Assembly: GCA_021234155.1 (NCBI GenBank)
Contig: JAJEKV010000249.1
Coordinates: 186,001-250,000, forward strand
Origin: Isoetes taiwanensis
Lineage: Eukaryota > Streptophyta > Lycopodiopsida > Isoetales > Isoetaceae
Length of the DNA: 64,000 bases
Direction of reading: 5' to 3'
The notes under the pieces are model-generated. The model was not told the origin of the DNA and ran no database searches. It was given only the letters and a program-made list of their open reading frames with translations. This document shows, in pieces, positions 12,076-22,436 of this stretch. The number at the start of each line of letters is the position of its first letter. Position 1 is the first letter of the stretch. Position numbers and translations under genes: made by a program.

Positions 12076-13110
12076 GTTTTTATTGTCCATGAAGACCAAT
12101 AGGCCCATGGGACCCAAAAAGGAGGCGTAGCAAATGTATTACTGTCCGAATTAAAAAACCTCTATCTCGATGGGTTTTCGGAGAAAAAACAGTGACAGAA
12201 ATAAGATTGATGTCAAACTGTGCATACATCTATCGTGAGGGGAAAAAATATGTATATATATCAGGCAAATGCCCGAGGACCGAGCTGATCCCGGCAATCC
12301 ATGACCTCTTGAAGGTATGATCCCAGCATCCGTACCAAGGTCATGCTCAATATCTCATGCAAGGGCTGGCCAGGACGAACTAGCTCAGCATAGCGTGTCC
12401 GAATGTCATCATATGTCGGACATCTCTAAAGGGTGTGGCATTCGTCTTCCACAGCTCCAACTTGGCAGCATTGACAAAGCCTCTCCTGGCACGGCTCCCC
12501 AATCCATCTCCCTGTCTCAATCAAGGGATGGTGTGCTTCTGTGCAGATAGAGGCAATGGTTCTGCATTTTTTCATGGGTAGATGAGTGCGCAGGTAGCAT
12601 TGCGGACCTCGAAGTAGCATGGGGTTTATTTGCCGTTGGTAATATGTCGTCTTGACCTGTTCAAGGGTGCTGGCATCCCATAACTTGCTGAGGAAGCATG
12701 TATCAAGGTACTATCTGAGGCTATGGCGATCTGTCTCCATTTGCTCCTGCACATTCCATCTGGCCAGCCACTGAGCTCTCTTTTCCTACTAGCAGGCCTT
12801 TAGATGCTGAGGCCCCATTGCCACAGTGTAAGCGAGATGAGAGAGGCGAGTATCGTTCATACTGACCACCTTCTGGAAGTAGATGATGTGTCTGTCAAGG
12901 GCCCCCCTCTGAAGAGGCAAGAAACATGTCTCCTGCAACAGTATCTGGTATGGAACTGTGGACTTTACCCCCAGGGCCCGTGCCAAGAAAGCTTTATGCA
13001 CCTGCTCCAAGTCATTCCAAGTGGCGAGGAAAACCACCAGGCCCCAGACCTCGACCCCATACAAAAGCACAGGTTCCACCAGCACCTTGAACAGGAACTT
13101 AAAAAAATTG
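12076..13110 (-). mobile_element. 5'-truncated LINE copy 1 (RT C-terminal part and 3' end)
   Basis: On the minus strand 13085-12789 encodes LVEPVLLYGVEVWGLVVFLA, then LEQVHKAFLARALGVKSTVPY. This is the post-RT region of LINE ORF2 (the LLYG.E.WG...LE.VH..F block). It is followed by a degenerate stretch to about 12290 and a 3' UTR with a CCCATGGG...GGACAATAAAA end. It is closely similar, block for block, to the copy at 13.8-14.8 kb. It ends in the pentamer array at 12075. The RT core is missing, as expected of 5' truncation on insertion. Confidence 0.8.
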
Positions 13111-13309
13111 CAATAATAGCAAATTCAACATGCGATTTTGAGGTGTAGAAAATGCTAACAAACATTGCCCGACATTGCCGGGCATAATATAGTTGTATTA
13201 TAAAAAGCAATGATACATATATGTAGCAAAGATCTTGATGTTTGATGTGCAACTAATCCAAATTTATGCATTTGTAAATGGCACACATGAATCTATGAAT
13301 TAATATATT

Positions 13310-13450
13310 GAAATGGCAATGGGCAGATTTTCCTTAAAGAATTGAACCTCTATGGAAGACAAAGTCATGAACAGTTGATTGGTTGAGAAATACACAATGG
13401 ATGAGGCAGGAATCAAAGTTGAAAGTGGACTACCTTGAGGTCCAAGGAAG
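13310..13450 (-). pseudogene. Ty1/copia RNase H fragment
   Basis: The minus strand reads LSTLIPASSIVYFSTNQLFM then TLSSIEVQF. It aligns well with the copia RNase H signature around SKKQPTIALSSTEAEY, with spacing preserved. No other copia domain was found nearby, so this is a small remnant. Confidence 0.5.
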
Positions 13451-13778
13451 ATATTGTACTTGTAGGAATATTGTGTTGTGTTACACACATAACTCATGTG
13501 TATTTGAGATTGCACATCATAGCAGCAAGTAATCCTTGTTTATTTTAGGTTTTTAATTGATTTATTCCCTAATTTGATACACAGCTACTAGTTTGAGGTT
13601 CCCAAAGTAGTGTAGATAGCCAAAAAAAGCATGTTAGTAATAGACGAATACATATCTATAATTAATCACTCATTGTGATCAATTTTTATTATTAGAATGG
13701 GATTTCAAAAAGGTTGTAAGGTATTGAATTTGTTGGGCTAAAGAAAATGTGCACATAAATTGATGTAAAATGTAAATT

Positions 13779-14815
13779 GAATTGAATTAAATTGAATCTT
13801 TATTGTCCAAAGAAGTCGATCGACCTATGGGACCCAAAAAAAAAGCACAGTAGGCGTATTACTGCCTGGATTTAAAACCCCTACCCTGAAGAGTTTTCGA
13901 GGGAAAACCATGGGAGTGCTGACAAACTATATATTGTAATACATGTCAAGACAGTGTCCGAGGATATATCTGAGGCTACATATCCATCACCTCTTGAAGA
14001 TATGATCCCAGCAGCCGCACTGAAACCATGCTTAAATATCACATGCAGAGGCTGGTTGGGTTCGACCAACTCAGCTACCATGCCCAGATGTGATCATACG
14101 TTGGCCAGCTCTGAAGAGCGCGATATCCATCCTCAATGGCTCCCAATTGGCAGCACTGAAAAAGCTTGTCTTGGCATGTGTCTCCAACCCATCCGCCTGT
14201 CTCATTTCTAAGGCAATGCATACTTGTGCGAATAGAGGTGATGAATCTGCACTTTTCGTAGGAAAATGGTTATGCATATAGCGTTGCAGCCCGTGTTCCA
14301 GTGTGGGGCTTATATGATGCTGGTAATGTGTTGTCTTGATCTGTTCAAGCGTGCTGACATCCCAAAGCTTGTTGAGGAAGCAAGCTTCAAGGTACTGCTT
14401 CAAGCTATGGCGATCCTCTTCTATTTGCACCTGTATGCAACTATGCTCCTACACATTCTATCTAGCTAGTTATTGAGCCCTCTTTTTCTTCCAGCTGGCT
14501 TTGAGGCACTGCGGCTCCATTGCCATGGTGTGAGGCAGGTTGGGGAGACGAACACATCGTCCATATTGACCACCTTCTAAAAGTAGACGATGTGGCAATC
14601 AAGGACTGCTCTCTGAAGAGGCAAAAAACTTGTCTCTTGTAGCAGTATCTGATAAGGGACCGTGTATTTCACTCCTAGTGCCCACAGTAAGAAGACTTTC
14701 TGCACCTACTCCAAGTCATTCCGGGTGGCAAGGCACAATATTGAGCCCCAGACATCGACCCCATATAGAAGAATGGGCTCCACCAAGATCCTAAATATTT
14801 TCCAACGGAGTAACC
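13779..14815 (-). mobile_element. 5'-truncated LINE copy 2
   Basis: It has the same structure as copy 1. An ILVEPILLYGVDVWGSI block lies near 14795-14740 on the minus strand, followed by a degenerate ORF2 tail with several stops. A 3' end with a CCCATAGG...GGACAATAAAG motif runs into a short AATTG-type pentamer tail at about 13778-13797. The two copies differ by many substitutions and indels, so they are separate old insertions or an old duplication. Confidence 0.8.
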
Positions 14816-14905
14816 GGATTTGTCCGCGCCAAATGATGTTCCGAGGGTCTCATGCTCCACGCCAAATGATGTTCCAAGGGCCTGCGGCCTGTGCGGAGTA
14901 GCCGG
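14816..14905. repeat. Short tandem duplication beside LINE copy 2
   Basis: The module gccaaatgatgttcc occurs twice about 40 bases apart, and both are followed by a GGG-containing stretch. A gagta(a/g)ccggattt module flanks the pair. It lies at the 5' junction of LINE copy 2 and may be a repair footprint of the insertion. Confidence 0.6.
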
Positions 14906-14973
14906 ATTTACATGCTGTGACGTTCCAGCATAATATACAGTATGAATACATATATTATATTGCCACGCCACTT

Positions 14974-14999
14974 GTACATGTCACCTTGATGACATGTAC
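14974..14999. other. Perfect 10-base palindrome with 6-base loop
   Basis: The arms GTACATGTCA and TGACATGTAC are separated by CCTTGA. No T-run follows, so it is not a Pol III terminator. The role is unknown. Confidence 0.7.
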
Positions 15000-15605
15000 T
15001 TGGAAACCGTAAAGGGTTGCACCTTAGGGGGCAACCTCTTATGTTGCACATGTCTATAAACATATGCATTTAACCCTTTTGCCACATGGCAAAACCATAT
15101 ATGTCCTTTTAGCCCTAACCCTAAAAGCTCATGTAAAAGGAACAAAAAGGGAAAACCCTAAACCTTTTCCATTTTCATATTTCGGCTTCCTTAAGCCATT
15201 CCGGCCAAGCCAAGCTGCTAATTCGCATTGCCGGACGCATCAAGCCATCTTTGCACAACAGATCCTCAAGATTCAGTTGCCTTCGACCCAAGCAAAGCCA
15301 TGGACGCGATTCAAGGTGTGGGAGCAAGCCAGGGATCAGGTAAACAGTGATTCTATTGTACAATGCCGACTTTTAGTCCGGCAATGAGCTGGGTTAGCAT
15401 CTTAGATTAACCTTAGCAGCCTTATAGATTCTGAGATCACAAGTCCTAACAATGGAACTTAACCATGTATGTTTAGGTAGATAGATTAGATGTTATTCTG
15501 TATTTCAGTTCTATGAGATGGTGTTCTATTCTATGCACACTCTTGTGTATTGGAAAGGGGGGTAGAGACCCTGAAAGCTTCAGTAGTTGATGTATCTAGA
15601 TAGCA
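15000..15605. other. Unassigned stretch, possible LTR or TRIM remnant
   Basis: A TATA-like ctataaac lies near 15053, and a CCCTAA-like run lies near 15110-15125. The plus strand then has an exon-like open segment to about 15340, followed by a gtaaac donor-like site. The composition resembles an LTR leader region, but paired repeats were not found, so it is left unassigned. Confidence 0.3.
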
Positions 15606-15609
15606 TCAT

Positions 15610-16215
15610 TAATTCCCAATTAATGCAGCCTGTGCATAAGAGCCCGCCTGGCTGTGGGTGGCGGGGCTAGACCAGTGGATAAGGAGGACATGTCCCATTG
15701 CAGATCGATCCTCCTGGTGTGTAAAGCCTACCAGGAATCTTAGTGGGTTAGGCCTAATGGCTTGCCACTGCATGTGGGCAAGGCATGGGCTCGACACCTC
15801 TTGGGTGATGCGTCACCTTCAATGAGGTTCAAGTCGTAGACAGGTAGTGGCCCTCTAGCCGCCTGTAATGGGCATGCATACCTCTGGGGGAAGTGATCTC
15901 CTCCTGCCTCATCAAGATTGGGGAGGTAGCCCCCTTGGCTATGCACCCGGCAGGCTATGGTCTAGTCCCAAGACTTATCAGCCTATTCTGCAAAGTATAC
16001 ATAGGAGGGCGGATGGAAAGGACTACCCAACAGCCATGTTCCTATGCGAATTGGGAGTTTGTACAGTGATTACTAGAGGTGATTGGAAGTTTACGTTCTA
16101 GTTTTTTAGTATGGAGTGCTGAGGTGTCTTTGTCCCTTCGGGGCATTCTTTTTCCTCACTACTCGTCTTGTATCATTGCCATTCTTTTAATATAAGTGTA
16201 GTGTCTCAGTTCTTA
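15610..16215 (+). mobile_element. Candidate SINE or LINE 3'-tail insertion in the gypsy integrase
   Basis: The 3' end, from about 16125, has the ccttcggggcattc...tcttttaatataa motif followed by an A-run at 16216-16226. This is typical of plant L1-type LINE 3' ends and of SINEs that borrow them. The 5' part has a weak tRNA-like split promoter: TAGACCAGTGG near 15668 and GATCGATCC near 15703. The insertion abuts the integrase reading frame of the gypsy element, which stops at this point. A target duplication could not be defined confidently (actcttg at both ends is a weak candidate). Confidence 0.45.
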
Positions 16216-16950
16216 AAAAAAAAAACTCTTGAGATGTTTCGTGCCCAAAATTCTTACAAGATCCTGTATGACGCCATTAACAAAATGTTTTCCCCTATCT
16301 GACACAATATACTTGGGTACTCCAAACCTTATCACTACTTGATGATAGAGAAATGAGGCAGTAACCTCTTGGGTTGCTGTTTTAGTTGGCAGTGCCTCTG
16401 CCCATTTAGTAAAATAGCAAGTGGCTACTATCACATAACAATGGTGTGCAGATGATGGCGGATCAATTGGGCCCACAAAATCAAGTCCCCACTTCATAAA
16501 GGGACCAAAAGACTCGCTAGAACCTAATGTATGCGGCTGCAAAATTCTCGGAGCACATAGCTAGCAAGTTCGACAACTTTTGGAAAATTCATAACAATCT
16601 CTAAATAGGGAAGGTCAGTAATAACCTACACGAAGGACCTTTTTGGCAGTGGCATCACCTCCAAAGTGTCCTCCACATGCACCGGCATGGCATTCTATAA
16701 GTATGCCCTCCTGCTCAGCCTCATCAATGCATCTCAATAGGACACCATCCTGACCCTTCCTGCATAAAATATCTCCCACAAGGACGTATGACAAATATGC
16801 ATGTTTAAACTTGGCAAGCTCCTTCACAGACATACCATGCGGTAAGGTTTGCGATCCTAGATATTGTTTGATAGGGTACATCCATGAGAAATCAGCATCT
16901 AGCAAAAATGCAATAGAATTACCACATTCTCCTCCACAAAATTCTGGAAA
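16216..16950 (-). pseudogene. Gypsy integrase (zinc-binding H2C2 and DDE core), truncated
   Basis: The H2C2 domain reads ECHAGACGGHFGGDATAKKV near 16690-16630 and is followed after a stop by a SCRTC-like cysteine pair. The catalytic core follows: WGLDFVGPIDPP (first D), TKWAEALPTKTATQEVTASF and IVSDRGKHFVNGVIQDLVRI (second D). The reading frame ends at 16216, before the third acidic residue and the SPYYPQ-like motif, because of the insertion at 15610-16215. The C-terminal part was not found on the far side of that insertion. Confidence 0.9.
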
Positions 16951-17426
16951 AGCATAAGGAAGATGAGAGCTTGGACACGATTTACCTTGTAGCACCTGCA
17001 CTTTAAAGGAGAACTGGCTCAAGTAGACAATCCATCGCTGAAATTTTGCTTTCTTGAAAGTTTTCCCCATAAGCATGGGCAATGGATTCTGCTTCATGAT
17101 AACAGTTGTGTATTGCTGCAACAAATAATGCCCGTGCTTTTCAAACAAACATACAAGTCCTGCAGCATACTTTTCCAGCTCCGGATATCATTCTTCTGCT
17201 CTAGACCACTGTTTACCAGAATAACAAACCACTTGTCTGACTTTGGAAGCAGCTTGCTGACATAAAGCTATCCCGATGCCCACTGAGTGACTGAAACAAA
17301 TGCTATAAATGGCACATCAAAATTTGGAGCTACGATTGTAGATGGTGCTTTCATAACCTGGACAAGAGGTATAACTCTTTCCCTTAGGCACATGTCCCAT
17401 TCTTGTTAACTTTGTGATTGGGCTGA

Positions 17427-18320
17427 TTATATGTGAAAAATTAGGAACATGAATGCGCAAAAAGAGCACTGCCCAATGAGCTTTTTCACATGCTTGAGTG
17501 TGGAAGGCTGCGGCAAGTGCTCAATAAGCTCCACCTTTGTTTGATCAATCTGCACTCCCTGCTTTGACACCTTATGCCCTAATAAAGTACCTTCCTCAAC
17601 AAAAAACTTGCACTTCAATGGATTTAAACATATCTTAAATTGCCTACATTGTTCAAATATAGCCTGCAATCCCGATGCGTGACCAAAACGAGCAGTAGCA
17701 TAGCATAAATCATCCAAGAATATACCCGGTCCTTTTTCTTCCAACGGCTGAAATGCTTTTACCATTGCTTTTTGAAATGTGGCCGGTGCATTCATAAGGC
17801 CAAATGGCATGGCCCGCATAGCATAAGTACCCCATGGAGTAATAAACGCCGTCTTTGGCTGATCTTCAAGGCGAATGGAAATCTGGTTAAAGCCCGAGAA
17901 CCCGTCCATGAAGGAAAAGATTTCCTGACCTACTACTTTGTATAAGACCTCCTCTTGAAATGGTAGAGGATAACAATCCTTTAGTGTGGCTTTATTAAGC
18001 TCTTGATAATCAATGCATATACGAAGCTTTCCATTCTTCTTTAAAACGGGCACAATGCAACTCACCCACGACGGATTGTCAATTGCATAAATAAACCCAA
18101 CATCTAAGACTTTTGAATCTCCTCTTGCACCAAAGATAATAACATGTAGTTGATTCTTCTCAGCTTTTGTTTCACAGGTTTTGACCCAGGCTTCAAATTG
18201 ATCTCTAACTTGCAAACATAAGATGGTATACCTTTCAACTCCTTGTACTCCCAAGCAAAGCAATCGCTATAAGACTGAAATAGTTGTTGTAACCCCTCTG
18301 TTTCAGCACAGTTAGCCAAC
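17427..18320 (-). pseudogene. Gypsy reverse transcriptase
   Basis: The motifs follow family order: WVSCIVPVLKKNGKLRICID, then YQELNKATLKDCYPLP, FSFMDGFSGFNQISI, AMPFGLMNAPATFQ, and a catalytic FLDD in place of the usual YVDD/YIDD box. They continue with LGHKVSKQGVQID and HVKKLIG. A frame shift separates the first 60 residues (NCAETEGLQQLFQSYSDCFA-type leader) from the body. The linked RNase H to about 16950 is very degenerate, with FQRWIVYLSQFSFKVQVLQG still visible. Confidence 0.92.
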
Positions 18321-18429
18321 TTCCCGATATAAAGACATCTACATCTTTTACATCCGTTTCCAAGTTTGTATCAATCACAAGAATTTCCTGAAAATGCTTG
18401 TCAAAGTCTAGAGGCGATTTCTCTTCTAA

Positions 18430-18860
18430 AATAACTCCCTCACATATTTCTTTCCAAAGTGCTTCCCCTACAAAGTGCATCAGCTTCTGAATTTTGGCTG
18501 CGTGGAATATGCTCAATAGAAAAACTTTTGAATTTATTCACCAAGTCATTCAAATCTGTAACATTGTGGGCAAGTGCAATTTGAATACCTTCAAAAAGTG
18601 CATGGTATTATGCGGCATTTGAAGTGCGTCGAGGAATGACTGCTCCAGCTTCTTCTATTAGTTTGCCTTCATTGTCTTTCAGCACAAATCCCGGAGCAGC
18701 AAGTGGAAACTTGGCTGAGTAACCCCCATCAAACCAAAGGCTAGCAGCTTTGCGCATATTTGCTGGTGTACTATCAACCAGCATGGAACCCACCTCAATA
18801 CTTTCAAGTACTTCAGGAATATGCATGATATAATGGCCTTGGGATATGGGCTGCACAATA
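18430..18860 (-). pseudogene. Additional RVT_3-type RNase H between protease and RT
   Basis: The minus strand reads ASLWFDGGYSAKFPLAAPGF then VLKDNEGKLIEEAGAVIPRR, where FDGG marks the first catalytic D. An Ala-Ala-stop-Tyr follows where the family has AAEY (catalytic Glu mutated to TAA), then HALFEGIQIALAHNVTDLND. A gap of about 30 residues is missing, after which come FSIEHIPRSQNSEADAL and the final catalytic Asp. This is the cellular/archaeal-like RNase H family, distinct from the RT-linked domain. Tat-type plant gypsy elements are known for a second RNase H, usually placed after RT. Confidence 0.8.
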
Positions 18861-18908
18861 TCTTCTGTAGAAATGAGGTCTACACTATATGTGTCTCATC
18901 CCTTCTTA

Positions 18909-19580
18909 TTATAAACATATGCGGTACGGCCCTTGCCATCTGTTGGGTCTCGCGTCAACAGCAAAGAGCCAAGTTCTTCCAAGCAACAAATCATAGTCGC
19001 TATTCCTCTGCTCGCTAAAGGAAATCACAACGAAAGGAATGCTCATTTTTACTCCTTCAACCTCCACGTTAACCTCGTCAATTTCACCTAAGGGACTCAC
19101 ACTTTCTAGTGTAAAGGATCTCAGTGTTAAATTTGAGGGCTTTGATATTTTTAAGCCTAACTTCAGCATCACCTCATATGGCATAATATTAGGTCCTGAA
19201 CCACCATCCAGAACTACCCTCCTTACATGGAACTCTCCAATGTTGGCGGCACAAGAAAATACGCCTGGATCATCATATCTCACATCATTGAGCATGTAGG
19301 TGGTTGATTCTGAAATATTCTTATCAGCTGGTCTTAGCAACTTAAAGAGGCTATCCCTGTACGACGGAGCAATGCTAAATAAAGTGAACAAATCTAAATT
19401 CACCTTAGCGCTCCTTATAAGTGCTTGCACATGATGATCGTGAGCATGTAAGGTTGGTTGCTGACCGGGTAAGATGCTAATATCATTTCTCTGAGCAGGT
19501 TCATCAAATGTTACATGTTTTTCCAATATTTTTTCTTTGGCTTGTGCTTTTTCCTGCTGCCTAGTAGTGACAGCCATCAC
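18909..19580 (-). CDS. Gypsy aspartic protease ORF
   Basis: A 223-codon open frame carries the retropepsin active site as VVLDGGSGPNIMPYEVMLKL. The substitution DGG for DSG/DTG is common in plant gypsy elements. A downstream DYDLLLGRTWL flap-to-helix motif follows. The N-terminal 100 residues are a basic linker. It ends shortly after the ILGR-type motif, and a stop separates it from the RNase H and RT frames, so it is part of a broken polyprotein. Confidence 0.85.
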   Translation of the reverse strand: MMAVTTRQQEKAQAKEKILEKHVTFDEPAQRNDISILPGQQPTLHAHDHHVQALIRSAKVNLDLFTLFSIAPSYRDSLFKLLRPADKNISESTTYMLNDVRYDDPGVFSCAANIGEFHVRRVVLDGGSGPNIMPYEVMLKLGLKISKPSNLTLRSFTLESVSPLGEIDEVNVEVEGVKMSIPFVVISFSEQRNSDYDLLLGRTWLFAVDARPNRWQGPYRICL

Positions 19581-19669
19581 AGGTCCCTCTCCATGGTTGC
19601 AACCAATAAGGAAACTTGTAGATTATGATGGCACTTTGTTACTGTCCTTCATCTTGGCCATATAGGCAC

Positions 19670-19905
19670 CAAGGGGGATTCACTGTAAGTGCCATACAAT
19701 GTGCCTGAGTGACTTGTAGGGGGGTTTTTTCGACCCATTTCCATACGTATACGTAAGAGGTAGGGGGGTTTTTTGCCACTACTTGGGGTAAACTTTGTAC
19801 GGAAGGGGTCGAATTTGCCTTTCAAGAAATCGTATACGGGGGTGTTTTTGATCACCCTATGCACGCACATGGCATACCCCCCTTACTATAAGTGAACCCC
19901 CCGGG
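19670..19905. mobile_element. hAT-type MITE with 8-bp target duplication
   Basis: The 236-bp element is flanked by ATAGGCAC at 19662-19669 and 19906-19913. Its ends CAAGGGGGATTCACT and (reverse complement of the right end) CCCGGGGGGTTCACT match at 12 of 15 positions. Further similarity extends inward to an ATGTGC module. An 8-bp duplication with CARGG-like ends is characteristic of the hAT superfamily. No coding capacity is present. Confidence 0.85.
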
Positions 19906-19971
19906 ATAGGCACGTACATGGCAATGCTCTTCATCATGTCCCATGATGAACATATAGTACACTATCATGGC

Positions 19972-20850
19972 TTAGCATAATGTGCACGCACTTGATGTTT
20001 CGCATTCTTTGGACCAACAAGGACTTTCAGAATGGCCTTGTTTTTTGCAAATAGTGCACAACTTAGGAGGATATTTGCTCTCCTTGTTTGTGGCTATCTC
20101 CTTAGATTGTTTTGTCACGTCATGCATCGTCTGTTTCATCTGTAGTTGAGCTTGCTGCAATATCTCAACCTGCATCTTTTCCTTATGGTGCATCTCATCT
20201 CTTGCTTTCACAAATTCAGCCTTTATATCCGCAAGTTCTTTCTTCTCAAATTTCTCTGATTTAACAACATACACTGGAGCATGTCCATTGGCATTTCCCA
20301 TATTCTCCTTTTCCCAATAACTTGGGGATGCATGAGATGATGTATTTGTGAGACACCATCCATAACCCTTACAGTAATTTTCAGCAGTTGAGAATGCCTG
20401 TACTATAGAACAAAGCTGGCCTCGAGATTTTAACTTGCATAACAATGAAGGCATTGGCTGCAAACCTTGCACAAAATAGTAAATTAATTGCAGGTTAGAA
20501 GTCTCCACTTTGCTATCCTTACAAGCTTTGATGCATTTGGAGAATCTCTCAACATAAGACCACGCTTTCTCCTCGTCTAAGGGAAAAGGACATTAAGTTT
20601 TGCAACAAATTCCCGTCATCAAGTAATACTCCAAACCTCTCCACCAAGCCATGCTTGGCTTTTGTATGTAATGAAGAAATCGAACCAAGATTCTGCTTCT
20701 CCATCCATGCTTTTGCTGAAAACAGATACAATATCTATTTTTGGAGACATATAAGCAATTGAAGTCCGATGGGCGATGGGCGATGGGCGATGTCTTAACC
20801 CGGTGGGCAATTTCAGGTAGGTGTACACACCCATGCAAGTATTCAATCAT
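19972..20850 (-). pseudogene. Gypsy gag with zinc knuckle
   Basis: The 3' part is one open frame (20508-19972) with a coiled, charged middle and a CCHC knuckle CTICKKQGHSESPC near its end. The 5' part is split between frames but keeps SMDGEAESWFDFF and DEEKAWSYVERFSKCIKACK-like blocks seen in gag capsid regions. It is disrupted, so not functional. Confidence 0.8.
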
Positions 20851-21904
20851 AGGTATGGATATAGTAGATGCATAGATGGTACCGTGTTAAAATGCGAGTT
20901 CGGGGGAAAGAAAGAAAGGGTCTTCGATCAACAGGGGATGAATATCCTCGGAACACTCATCAACACTTATCAATACTGATATAGTAGCGGATTGGATCAA
21001 GGATTACAACCAGCTCTAAGAATTACGGTATGATCACAGGCAGGACGATCGAAATAACAGGAGGACACAGAGAAATACGGTCGAAAGGGGAAATTAGAAT
21101 TTAGAAATTTGACTTCCGGTGATTTCAAATTTTAAATTTAGAGCCGTTAACGGGATCCGTATACGTTCATTTAAATTAAACTAAATTTAAAATATTTAAT
21201 TAGCGTTTTTAGGGGATGAGGGTGACATATGTCTAGTTGTACACTCGTCTATTTAGCAAATTAGCCACGTATTTAGCCACGTATTTTGTGCCCGCGAATT
21301 TAAATTCTATGACCCCTAACACAATTCGGTCTAAGTGTTATATGTTGTAATTAACAATAGTTCTGCATGGTGGGTGACCAAAAAGGTACGGAAACGTCGG
21401 ATAAAGGATACATACGGGGGAGACGTGATAAAATACGGGCGAACACGAGAATATATAAGTCATGAATTACAACACGGGAAACTAACGTCTATTAATGGGG
21501 CCATAGTAGTAGTAATTATTACAGTAACCAGCTCTAGAGGGTAGGGTAATAAGGTACTAAGATAATAATAATTATTACTATAGCTTACGAGAGGACATCG
21601 TACGGACGTCAGGATAACAGATAGGGGACAGATGGCAGCACACACATACGAAGCATAGGGAAGACAAGATAAGACAAGACTATTAATAAAGATAGACGGC
21701 CGTAATAAAGAAGCGGGAATATGGAAAGATTTCGTAACCCTAAGTAGTATATTAAGAAGAGGGTGAGTAGTGAAGTCCCGTTCCCAAGCTATCCGAGCGT
21801 TCGAAGCTCGCGTTGCCATTGAATTCTCCGAGTTCTCCGAGTTCTGCTCTCCGATTACAGTAAGGCGCCCGAGCCAGCAGCGCGATCAAGCCCCGGAACT
21901 CTTC

Positions 21905-22436
21905 ATGGATAAGGGGAAAAGGATTGTCAGGGGAGAAGAAGATGGGGATAGGAAGCGGCCGAGATCAGGAGTACCTGGGAATCTCACTGTGCCATACAAT
22001 CCGGACCTTGAAGACTTGAATCCGTGGTGCATCTGCGACCCGGAGTGCCTCTGCCTTGATAAAGGTTTGGGATAACTGTGGGCGCGTTCACTGCTTGTAC
22101 TGCGACCGAATCCACCATGCACAAGGGATGAAGGATTCAGGGTATAGCCTTCAACTTTTGGATGTTCTGGGTGTTCTTTCCGACAAGAATGACACAGTCC
22201 GAAGACAGGATCTAGATCGGGTAATGCAGTGCTTCAATAGATTGCAAATGTATGGAGCCATACAAAAAGAAAAGAGGTACCAGCATAGCCTTATGATTGC
22301 TGACTATGGTAAGATATGCATCTTTTGTGCCGAGAAAAACCCTGTAGATTTTCTTTGTCAAGCGTACATGCACAGGAACCTGGAAAAGGTGACCAAGATC
22401 AGGGAGACATCAACGGAAAAGAAACAGAAGAAGTAA
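21905..22436 (+). pseudogene. Cys-rich ORF upstream of LINE ORF1, one frame shift
   Basis: The first ATG in frame is at 21905. The reading runs through NPWCICDPECLCLDK, needs a one-base shift near 22060, then continues WDNCGRVHCLYCDRIHH and later ICIFCAEKNPVDFLC to a basic end and TAA at about 22436. The joined product would be about 176 aa, with some ten cysteines and two histidines in CxC, CxxxC and CxxC spacing, suggesting metal binding. I do not recognise the family. It may be an extra LINE ORF or a captured gene. An open frame extends upstream to 21770 with a GTG start. Confidence 0.5.

Larger units (their letters stand above)
16216..20850 (-). mobile_element. Ty3/gypsy LTR retrotransposon internal region, degenerate and nested
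   Basis: Minus-strand order is gag (20850-19972), protease (19580-18909), an RVT_3-type RNase H (about 18750-18430), reverse transcriptase (18320-17427), the usual RT-linked RNase H (about 17400-16950) and integrase (16950-16216). Several stops and frame shifts are present, and a hAT-type MITE sits between gag and protease. LTRs were not identified. The left side is cut by a SINE/LINE-tail insertion and the right side meets an L1-like LINE. The separate features below describe the domains. Confidence 0.93.

Noticed and set aside
11920-12117. 65-codon open frame on the minus strand rich in Ser, Ile, Leu and Phe
   Set aside because: It is a translation of the pentamer and GGGA microsatellites, with no independent coding evidence.
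20870-20890. tggtaccgtgtt as a gypsy primer-binding site
   Set aside because: It is a poor match to any tRNA 3' end, and no LTR end precedes it.
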